The notes under the pieces were generated by a model. That model saw only the letters and a list, made by a program, of their open reading frames with translations. It was not told the DNA's origin and made no database searches. The translations under genes and the position numbers were made by a program. This document shows positions 34,269 to 42,324 of a stretch of 64,000 nucleotides of DNA, in pieces. Every line of letters begins with the position of its first letter. Position 1 is the first letter of the stretch. Origin of the DNA: Mucilaginibacter sp. CSA2-8R (GTDB taxonomy: Bacteria > Bacteroidota > Bacteroidia > Sphingobacteriales > Sphingobacteriaceae); the NCBI RefSeq assembly GCF_038806765.1, contig NZ_CP152389.1, positions 1,612,001-1,676,000 on the forward strand, in the 5' to 3' direction.

Positions 34269-34995
34269 GCGACTCACTCATAGTGCGCATTTGGATTTCA
34301 ATAATTCTTGAACCAGGTGTTTGCGTACAGGCCAATAACACTGCCCCGGCTACATCCGTAGCTTCGAGCATGCTGGATTGCTCAACACTTTCTTCAGTGC
34401 GGCCGGTTCCAATAGCAAACTCTGTTTTTACTCCGCCCGGGCAAATAACACCTACTTTAATACCACTTGGTCTAAGTTCTTTGTCGAGGGATTGAGCAAA
34501 ACCTACCTGTGCAAATTTGGTGGCACAATACACCGCCTGATTGGCAAAACCATAAAGTCCTGCCATAGATGAGATCATCAAGATGGTACCTTGTTTCTGC
34601 AGTAACATTTGAGGCACTACTTGCCGGGTAAAAATAAAAGTGGTACGCATATTAGTATCCATCAGTTGGTCATATTCTTCTAAGGAGGTATCAATAAGAT
34701 TTTTATAATTACCCATACCTGCATTGTTCAAAAGAATGTCAATTCTTCCTGCTTCATTCAACGCGGTTTCGACGCATCTTTTAGCCGTTGCTTCGTCGTT
34801 TGCATCACCAGCAACAATATATGCCTGTGTATTCATCGCATTGATTTCAGCTGCTAACGCTTCCAGCCTATCCTGCCGGCGCGCGGTTATAACAACTTTG
34901 GCTCCTTCAGCAGCTAAAGCAAGGGCTGATGCTCTGCCTATTCCTGCACTGGCGCCTGTTACAATGGCGACCTTACCGCTTAATTTTCCTGGCAT
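34264..34995 (-). CDS. Classical short-chain dehydrogenase/reductase
   Basis: A 243-aa classical SDR: TGASAGIG (residues 13-20) for the cofactor, R39/R40 after the second strand suggesting NADP, NNAG (90-93), catalytic S142-S143, Y156 and K160 in YCATK, and the PGGVKTEF segment. It reduces or oxidises a small carbonyl or alcohol; the substrate is unknown. The gene is monocistronic. Its start is the only ATG before the glycine motif. Confidence 0.92.
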   Translation of the reverse strand: MPGKLSGKVAIVTGASAGIGRASALALAAEGAKVVITARRQDRLEALAAEINAMNTQAYIVAGDANDEATAKRCVETALNEAGRIDILLNNAGMGNYKNLIDTSLEEYDQLMDTNMRTTFIFTRQVVPQMLLQKQGTILMISSMAGLYGFANQAVYCATKFAQVGFAQSLDKELRPSGIKVGVICPGGVKTEFAIGTGRTEESVEQSSMLEATDVAGAVLLACTQTPGSRIIEIQMRTMSESL

Positions 34996-35638
34996 AACTA
35001 AAATGGGTTAAAATGTATTCTTAATCAGGAAAACTCTTTAAGTGACCACATTGTTCGCAGAAGTGCTCTTTAAACTGGTGTTAACTAAGCGTGATGATAG
35101 AATTATTCAGTAAAGTTGCACTAATAACTGCTGCAACGCGCTCAGCAAAAAAGATGCAAAGTAGAAGGCTATCTCATATGGTATGACCAAAATAATATAG
35201 AGTGGTTATCAGTTTATGGGATACGCTATGGTATTGTTCACGTGCATTTCAAATCACAAAACCGGATTATAAAAGCAAGTGCTAACGCTTATGCACAAAT
35301 GATTAGCGACCAGGAAAAATTGGCCTGAACGATGTAGAACCAATAATTTATAATGCCTTTTTGCGCTGTTAATAATTAACTCGATTACTGAAATTTGAAA
35401 ATATAAAATTGGCCTGATGATTGCCCCATTCATGCATAAATTGATTTAGGTTATATTATTTGAAGACTGCTTAGTTTTAATGGTCATAATCCTTAAGAAT
35501 TGGTTCATTGCCAGCCTCTAAATTAAAATATACCTAACTATATATCGCTGTTTTTGTTAACCTATAAGTATATTGTGCCGGCTTACTGCAGCTAATTCTT
35601 ACAGGTATTCTTTTAAACCATAATCATAAACCCTGCCT
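34996..35638. other. Intergenic region with a coding remnant
   Basis: About 640 nt. It contains a probable frameshifted gene remnant at 35094-35328; the remainder is A/T-rich upstream sequence of the Gfo/Idh/MocA gene, without a clear promoter match. Confidence 0.5.
35094..35328 (+). pseudogene. Frameshifted remnant of a small unknown gene
   Basis: A frame starting ATG at 35094 reads MIELFSKVALITAATRSAKK and then, after a +1 shift near 35155-35165, continues as VEGYLIWYDQNNIEWLSVYG and onward through GIVHVHFKSQNRIIKASANA to a TGA at 35326-35328. The second part looks like real protein (alternating strand, then a helix QMISDQEKLA). I cannot name the family. It could equally be two small overlapping ORFs. 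Confidence 0.35.
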
Positions 35639-36748
35639 ATGAAACCGAAACCATTTAACAGAAGAGATTTCTTAAAAACTTTGTCGTACGGTGCCGGTGC
35701 CCTTACGTTAGGTTCCGCTCTTGGCTCCATACAAGCAATGGCATTGCCCCAGGGCAAAAAGCTGGGCATTGCATTGGTTGGTCTTGGTGGTTATGCCGGC
35801 GGGCAATTAGCCCCGGCCTTGCAGGAAACCAAACATTGTTACCTGGCGGGTATAGTGACTGGTACGCCATCAAAGGCTGATGAATGGTCTAAAAAGTACA
35901 GGATACCCGATAAAAACGTTTATAACTATCAAAACTTCGACGAGATAGCTAAGAATAAGGATATTGACATTATATATGTGGTGCTGCCTGTATCCATGCA
36001 TAAGGAATATACGATCCGTGCGGCTAAAGCCGGCAAGCATGTGATCTGTGAAAAGCCAATGGCATTAAACGCCGCCGATTGTGTGGAAATGATTGAAGCC
36101 TGTAAAAAAGCAAACAGGCTGCTGTCTATTGGTTACCGTTTGCACTTTGAGCCCCATACCCAAGAGATCATGCGCCTGGGGCGCCAGAAGGTTTACGGCA
36201 AGGTTACAGGAGTTGAAACAGGCAACGGGTTCAGATACACTGGTGATCCCAATGCCTGGCGGTTAAAGAAGGCTTTAGCGGGGGGCGGGGCATTGATGGA
36301 TATGGGTGTTTACTCTATACAAGGGTCGCGGTATAGTACTGGGTTGGAGCCATTATTTGTAAAGGCAACGGAGCAAAAAACCAATTATAACCTGTTTAAG
36401 GAAGTGGACGAAACCATATTCTGGGATTTGGAATTTCCGGGCGGATTGATAACTAAAGGAAAATCAAGTTATAATAACAACTGGGGTTATTTGAATGTAA
36501 CGGCTGAAAAAGGGCAGTATAGCCTTCAGCCTGCTTTCGCCTATGGAGGTATACAAGGTGTTACTCCGCAAAGAGTCATGAATTTTCCCCAAATCAACCA
36601 GCAGGCTTATCAAATGGATGACTTTGCACAATGCGTACTACAGAAAAAGCAGAGCCGCGTTCCGGGCGAGGAAGGTTTAAGGGATATGAAGGTTGTAGAT
36701 GCTATCTACCGTAGCATTGCCTCAGGGCAAAGAGAAAAAATTGGATAA
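35639..36748 (+). CDS. Gfo/Idh/MocA-family oxidoreductase with Tat-like signal
   Basis: A 369-aa NAD(P)-dependent oxidoreductase. The N-terminus has a twin-arginine-type signal (FNRRDFLKTLSYGAGALTLG), so it is probably exported folded with its cofactor, like glucose-fructose oxidoreductase. The dinucleotide motif is ALVGLGGYAGG near residue 45, followed by the hallmark CEKPMAL near 138, with the GALMDMGVYSI segment in the C-terminal domain. The likely substrate is a sugar or inositol. It stands alone, followed by a convergent region. Confidence 0.92.
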   Translation: MKPKPFNRRDFLKTLSYGAGALTLGSALGSIQAMALPQGKKLGIALVGLGGYAGGQLAPALQETKHCYLAGIVTGTPSKADEWSKKYRIPDKNVYNYQNFDEIAKNKDIDIIYVVLPVSMHKEYTIRAAKAGKHVICEKPMALNAADCVEMIEACKKANRLLSIGYRLHFEPHTQEIMRLGRQKVYGKVTGVETGNGFRYTGDPNAWRLKKALAGGGALMDMGVYSIQGSRYSTGLEPLFVKATEQKTNYNLFKEVDETIFWDLEFPGGLITKGKSSYNNNWGYLNVTAEKGQYSLQPAFAYGGIQGVTPQRVMNFPQINQQAYQMDDFAQCVLQKKQSRVPGEEGLRDMKVVDAIYRSIASGQREKIG

Positions 36749-37232
36749 TCGAGGATCAAAGATCGAAATTTAAGTCACAACCGTTCATAACATGCATTAC
36801 AGCCTCTTAATCTTCGGCCTCAGTAACGTGTGATCATAATTTCATACAGAAGGCAACATATTAGTCTTAAAAGCCAGGTATAACGATTTTAATCGGATCA
36901 TCCGAAGTCGCACGATTGTTGGCTGCTTTTACTCCGCAAAATATTAAACTGAAATTGCGCAGCAATTGGCGCAAATGTTATGGCCTTTAGCGAGGGCGGT
37001 TCGCTTACTTGGCTTATAGGTTTCGAATTTTTGGGCGCAGGAGTTGTTTTATCGAGGAGCGCTTTTTTAACACCAGTGACTGTGCCTTATTATTTTATCG
37101 TTGGCTGCTGGACTTAGCAACCGTATGCATAGGCACCAGTGCAAGGCTCTAAAGTAAAAATTCGGGGCAGTTAATGTGTTGATCTGAAAAGACTGCTGGA
37201 CTTGTACGGCCCGGCAACGTCTTCGCGGAGAT
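36749..37232. other. Convergent intergenic region, no gene called
   Basis: About 480 nt between the oxidoreductase and the DedA-rhodanese gene. A plus-strand open stretch around 36955-37110 looks mildly protein-like, but it has no start or conserved pattern, so I do not call it. No clear terminator was found. Confidence 0.4.
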
Positions 37233-38162
37233 TCAGGAAAACAGAACCACTCCGCCGGATCTGGCCCATTCATCAATGCCTCCCAGCAGGGGGCGAATTC
37301 GTCGGATACCGGCTTTGCGTAATTGATCTGCATACTTGGCTGCGGTGATTTCGTTCGGACAGGAGCAGTAAACAATGACCTCGTTGTTGTGCCCATACCT
37401 GTCAGCGATTTCGCTCAAATTGGCATCATCAACAGCTATCGAGCCCGGTATAAAACCATTTCTCACCCGTTGATCTACAGGACGTGCATCAAGGATGACA
37501 GGCAAGTTTTCTTGCTGAATCAAGGCCAGTAAATCTTCTACCGTAACGCGATCTACATTGAATTGTCGAAGCAGCCGCCTCCTTTGATACCATTTAAAAA
37601 GAATGTATACGCCAAAAGCCAGGAGTATGATTAGCCCGCCTGCCTTGCCGTAATCGGAAAGGGTAGACAAAATGCTGCTGACCTGCCGGCGAAAAACGTT
37701 ACCTAATAAAACCGCGCTGGCCAGGTATATGATTGCTGCAATCAAAGAAAAGAATCCAAATAGTCTTAAGCGCATATGATACACACCCGCAATAACCGGA
37801 GCAATGGTTGAAAGACCGGGGACGAATTTAGCGACCGTCAGCGCAGGGGATCCATAGCGGTCTAAAAGGTCCCCACTGCTGCTCACGCAAGAGTCGGGAG
37901 ATAGCGATATTTTGCACAAACGGGCCAGCACCCGGGTGCCGTAATGTTTGCCGGCATAATACAGTACCATATCACCCATAAAGGTTCCGAGCACTCCGGT
38001 CAGGATAAGCAGGCCTATATCAGCTGCGTTGGGTGGCATGACAGCCGCAGTGACTACAAGAATCGCAAAGGCAGGAAGTGGCAGACCCAGGCTTTGCAGC
38101 AAGGTGATCAGCAAGATCATCGGCAGGCCGAAGGTTTGCACTAAATCTATCAGTGTACTCAT
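37233..38162 (-). CDS. DedA/VTT membrane protein fused to a rhodanese domain
   Basis: A 309-aa fusion. Residues 1-195 are a DedA (VTT, SNARE-associated) membrane domain with the conserved GxxxGD-type turn (GVLGTFMGDMVLYYAGKHYG in the second helix pair) and FVPGLSTIAPVIAG near 113-126. After a basic linker (WYQRRRLLR), residues 205-308 form a rhodanese domain with DARPVDQR, HIPG-like NGFIPGSI and the active Cys266 in VYCSCPNE. DedA proteins help move lipids across the inner membrane; rhodaneses handle sulfane sulfur. The fusion occurs in several phyla, but its role is unclear. It is monocistronic. Confidence 0.92.
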   Translation of the reverse strand: MSTLIDLVQTFGLPMILLITLLQSLGLPLPAFAILVVTAAVMPPNAADIGLLILTGVLGTFMGDMVLYYAGKHYGTRVLARLCKISLSPDSCVSSSGDLLDRYGSPALTVAKFVPGLSTIAPVIAGVYHMRLRLFGFFSLIAAIIYLASAVLLGNVFRRQVSSILSTLSDYGKAGGLIILLAFGVYILFKWYQRRRLLRQFNVDRVTVEDLLALIQQENLPVILDARPVDQRVRNGFIPGSIAVDDANLSEIADRYGHNNEVIVYCSCPNEITAAKYADQLRKAGIRRIRPLLGGIDEWARSGGVVLFS

Positions 38163-38842
38163 GTTTTAGCAATGGATATAAAATTAAAAATTTGACCTGA
38201 TGCTCAGTTGAGATTTCCCGAATTTTACCATAGGATGCTATTTTAAACTGTTTAACAGGAGAGCTATATCGTAATAAAGGTAACTTCCTGTTTCTGCTAT
38301 GCTTGCGGCTCTTTTAAAATCGCCTTTTCATCATCTTTGCTGAGCCTTTGAATACATCAATGCCAAAATTTCTACCTGCAAAAACTTTAAGTAGTTTATG
38401 TCAATTGGTATTTAATTGTTGATTATTAGTGGATTACAAAAGAAACTACTGTAACTCTTCAACAGAGATGATATCAATAAAAATTTTTCTCAAAATGCTG
38501 ACTGCTTATGGTTTGTAGAGAGTATAGTTAAGCCTGTTAGGCGTTGTTTTCAATAAAATAAACACACTGTTTGAGACGCAGCCCGACTTTTGTACTATCT
38601 CAAATTACATTCAAATTTCAATAATCCTAATATAGAACCTGTTAAACTCGACAGGCGGTTCAAGGTTAGTCCTGCCCGGGCCAATTTCTGTTAAATGCAG
38701 ATAGTAAAACAAGCAGTGGTACCTATATTGTCTTGGGTGCCGAAATTGCGGCTGGTTATCATAGCTGCTAAACAGCCAACAACTGGCCTATTGTTTATTG
38801 TTATAACATCTGGAATGAATAGTAACAATTGCTATCCTCCGG
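38163..38842. other. Intergenic region, nothing recognised
   Basis: About 680 nt between the DedA-rhodanese gene start and the end of the FecA-like receptor gene. I see no ORF, hairpin or repeat that I would support. Confidence 0.4.
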
Positions 38843-41266
38843 TTAGAATTTAGCGCCTAATGTAATATAGCATGACCTTCCATCGCCGGGTAATATACCG
38901 TTGCCCAGATAAACGAGCGTCTCAGTCCTGCGCGTAAAGTATTTATTATCTGTCAGGTTATTTACGCCCATCCTAATGTTGTACTTGTCAGAAAACTTAT
39001 AGCCCAGGGCAAAGTCGGCCACCCCATATCGTGGCACATAGCCCACATTGGGACTTGTGCTGGTAGCCGCTGTATTATTTGCATCCGACCATGAACTGCC
39101 AACATAGGAGTAATAGAAGGTAGCGGATACATTATGTAACGACCCGTTTATGCCCGAGCGGCTAACAAATTGAGGAACATCTTCTAACGTTTTGCCTGTT
39201 AAATCAGCCGCGCCTACTTTGCCATTTAAATACCTGGCGTGATTATAAGCGTAAGAAGAAAATATGGAAAGGTCATTGTTAGGGTCTTGGTTATTGAAAT
39301 TAAGCAGATGAATTTCAACAAAAGCTTCCACCCCCTTAGTGAGCGCATTGCCGGCATTGGTGGTGTAAGTGTACGGTTTACCATTGGCATCGGTCAGGGT
39401 TACGTTGCCTATCCTGTTGTTATACTTCAATTCAAATGCGCTCAGATCAAAGTTTAATATGTTTTTGATTTTTCCCCTAATGCCAATATCTGCATTGTGG
39501 CCGCTGGCATCTTTCAAATTCGGGTCGATCACCGCAGTGCTCGATCCAATGATCAAATTTGCATAAAGGATAGGCCTGTAAGCCTGCGAATAGTTACCAT
39601 AAGCATTAATGCTTTCAGTAATCTTGTATTGCGCACCTACGCCACCCAGCACAATGTTCCTGGAGGTTGAAAGGGATACGGGGTTAAAATTTTTATAGAC
39701 TTTGTATTCCGTACCGTTTAAGGTTGAGTGCAGGTTATCGTACCTTACCCCGGGAGTAACAGACAGCCTGTCTGTGATTCTGAAAAGGTTTTCGAGAAAC
39801 AATCCGTAGTTTATAGTTCTAAAAAGCAGGTTAATACCGTAATCGCCGGTTTGAGTGAGGTTAAAATCACTTCCTGTAGTTGCCTCCCCATTTTGTTTTC
39901 TGTTTGTAGCGGCGTTAGAATATTTTAAACCGCCAGAGATAGCACTTTCATGGCCAAACAAATTGTATTTTTTAATTATTCTTGCGTCAACTGTATAGCT
40001 GTTGTAAAAATCTCTATTTAGCTCCCTTGGCGCGTAGGCGCCTGTAGTTTTGCTTATGGTATCGGCATTGGTGGCTAAAGCCGGGCTTGCAATTACCATG
40101 TTTCTTTGCCCGAAAAAAGTATAAGCTTTAACATTCAATGAGGTCTTGTTATTGATGGTGTAATTAAAAAGTAAAGCGGGCAGGTTAAGTATCGGGTTAA
40201 AATAATTTCTGCTCCGGGTTGATTGGCGCGGATCGGCAGCAAACATCGCGTCGGTAAGTCCGCCTGCAAATTTCTGTACATAGTTTTCTCTTGAGTATTC
40301 AAGACCGATATCCACTTTATCTGTGGGCTTATAGTGCAAACTTGCATAAGCATTAAGGAAATTATAGCTGGAGTTTGAACGCCATCCATCGCTGCTACGG
40401 TAATTAAAAAAAGCATAATAAGTAAACTTGCCTTTTTTGCCGCCTGCAGAAGCAAAAGAATTTGAGGTATTAAACGAGCCGAATGTTAATTCGGTTGCTA
40501 TGCTTAACGATCGCGTCGTATCTGGTTGTTTTATGACATAATTGAGCATTCCGCCAAACTGTGGGCCATATTGAAGCGCAGCAGATCCCCTGATGAGCTC
40601 AATTTGCTGTACGGCTTCCAGTGGCGGGTTGTACATGGCCTCGGGATAACCATACAGATCGTTATTCACATTGTAGCCGTTCTGGTTCACATTTAACTCC
40701 CATGATCTGTGCGGACTTAATCCTCTTGCCGCAATACTTGTTTGGGTACCCGAACCATCCAGCTCCCACGAGGTAATACCCGGTACTTTTGCAAACACGT
40801 CGCGGGCTCTGTTTTGAGCAATATCCCCATTAATGCTGTCAACCAAAATTACCTCATTTTTTTTGCCCGAATAAATATTCGTTCCGCCAATCTCCGGTAG
40901 CGTTGATATGCTTCCTATACCTCTTTCGCTTTGTACTTCAACAGAACGCATACTGATAACGCTATCCTGAAGCGTATAGGAAAAATCGCCGGTATTATTG
41001 TTTTTTATGCGTATACGTTGTGCAACATTTTGGTAGCCCATATGCGAAATAATGATCAGGTAATTTCCGGCCGGAATGTTATTGATGTGGTATTGCCCTT
41101 TATTGTCGGTGGTGGCCCTATAGTTTGTTTTGTAGAGGATGATATTTGCCATCTCCAACGATACTTTTCTATTGTTGGCGATGCTGCCTTTAATATTGCC
41201 GGTTGATTGGGAAAAAGTGTAGGTAAATTTTAAGAAGAAGAAAAGGGCAAGGAAAGTTCTTTTCAT
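38843..41266 (-). CDS. FecA-like TonB-dependent receptor
   Basis: An 807-aa receptor: signal peptide (FLALFFFLKFTYTFSQ), a CarboxypepD_reg domain (GNIKGSIANNRKVSLEMANIIL as the first strands), a plug with RDVFAKVPGITSWELDG and ARGLSPHRSWELNVNQNGY, the IELIRGSAALQYGPQFGGMLNYVIK stretch and a 22-strand-type barrel ending in GAKF. The features fit transport of ferric chelates rather than glycans: no SusC GYG signature and no SusD partner. A substrate other than iron chelates cannot be excluded. No regulator or iron genes are adjacent. Confidence 0.93.
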   Translation of the reverse strand: MKRTFLALFFFLKFTYTFSQSTGNIKGSIANNRKVSLEMANIILYKTNYRATTDNKGQYHINNIPAGNYLIIISHMGYQNVAQRIRIKNNNTGDFSYTLQDSVISMRSVEVQSERGIGSISTLPEIGGTNIYSGKKNEVILVDSINGDIAQNRARDVFAKVPGITSWELDGSGTQTSIAARGLSPHRSWELNVNQNGYNVNNDLYGYPEAMYNPPLEAVQQIELIRGSAALQYGPQFGGMLNYVIKQPDTTRSLSIATELTFGSFNTSNSFASAGGKKGKFTYYAFFNYRSSDGWRSNSSYNFLNAYASLHYKPTDKVDIGLEYSRENYVQKFAGGLTDAMFAADPRQSTRSRNYFNPILNLPALLFNYTINNKTSLNVKAYTFFGQRNMVIASPALATNADTISKTTGAYAPRELNRDFYNSYTVDARIIKKYNLFGHESAISGGLKYSNAATNRKQNGEATTGSDFNLTQTGDYGINLLFRTINYGLFLENLFRITDRLSVTPGVRYDNLHSTLNGTEYKVYKNFNPVSLSTSRNIVLGGVGAQYKITESINAYGNYSQAYRPILYANLIIGSSTAVIDPNLKDASGHNADIGIRGKIKNILNFDLSAFELKYNNRIGNVTLTDANGKPYTYTTNAGNALTKGVEAFVEIHLLNFNNQDPNNDLSIFSSYAYNHARYLNGKVGAADLTGKTLEDVPQFVSRSGINGSLHNVSATFYYSYVGSSWSDANNTAATSTSPNVGYVPRYGVADFALGYKFSDKYNIRMGVNNLTDNKYFTRRTETLVYLGNGILPGDGRSCYITLGAKF

Positions 41267-41532
41267 ATATGATCGGTTTTTAACACGGGTTGATTTATTC
41301 TCGACCTTTCGTTGTATTTTCTAAAATATAACGCTAAATTATAGAAATCTCCGATACCATCAGTTGCCCGGTTAAAAGGTAAAGAAGGGTAAGAAAGTAC
41401 CCAGTAAGCCAACTAATTGATGGTCAATTAAGGAAGATTGTGAGTCTTAAGTGTAAGCTTTTAAGGCAAATAAAAATTTGTGTTCTACAAGCTTAGGCAG
41501 GTCATAAGGCATTGCTGTTCTTATACAATAAA

Positions 41533-42023
41533 TTAGCTTTCCATGGTTATTTCTTGAAGAATCTGCTTGCTATCCATTGTTACAACTAAAAGATAATTAA
41601 ATATATCTTCTCCAATAGTAAAATCTAAAGTTGCAAACCACTCTTCAACATCAGGATAAAAACCAATTCTTTGTAGTGTAAGTTGAGATAACATTTGCCT
41701 TTCAAAAGACTAACTTCTGTCAGCCATTTTAGTAAGCTCTTGCAGATTTTCAGCATTAAGTTCTTCCATGTGAAAGTTTAAAAATTCAAAGGTGTTTTCA
41801 CCTTCTTCAAGATCCTTATTTATGGCCTTCAGTGCTGCTTGGTAAACGGCTGTCAAGTTATCCAAGTAATCCTTAATACAATCCAGCTTTTGAGATTCAA
41901 TTTCCTTGTATTCAAAATTTAAATCGATTTGCAGTGTTCCATTCTTGAATTCGGCTTCAACACTATGATAGTCATGCAGATTGTGGAATCAATTGAGTTG
42001 AAATAAGGCAGGTCGATAATCAT
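41533..42023 (-). pseudogene. DUF2004 family pseudogene
   Basis: Read on the minus strand, the region encodes a recognisable DUF2004 protein: start MIIDLPYFNSID, then after a frameshift near 41985-41995 HNLHDYHSVEAEFKNGTLQI, DLNFEYKEIE, FLNFHMEELN, a TAG stop at 41710-41712 after MADRS, then SFERQML, RIGFYPDVEEWFATLDFTIG and the family-typical ending LLVVTMDSKQILQEITMES. Two independent disabling changes make loss of function very likely unless both are sequencing errors. The family is cytoplasmic with unknown function. Confidence 0.8.
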
Positions 42024-42324
42024 AGTTTCCTGATTTAGTTTATTGAGCAGTAAATGTATACAATCACATCATACATTCACCTCACCTATAAGTTGTTTGA
42101 ATAGCAGATCAGCAGCAGCGGGAATGGCCTTAAATCCCGATAGGAAAGTTTTAATTTCACAACTGCACTTAAACTGAAAACATGCGTTTATATCCCATCA
42201 ATATCAACTGTAGGTAAGTAGTGTTTTCATTCTCTAAAACTATCTTTAGCAGATCTATATTTTTGGATTTAAAGTTTTTAGCTACCGATGATAGGTCTTT
42301 TAGTTTACTACATTACGTAGTTTT
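42024..42324. other. Intergenic region after the OMP gene, nothing recognised
   Basis: About 300 nt between the pseudogene and the 832-aa receptor gene end. No ORF, hairpin or repeat recognised. Confidence 0.4.

Noticed and set aside
36955..37110. Protein-like open stretch in the convergent region
   Set aside because: No start codon with context and no conserved pattern; closed by a stop shortly before.
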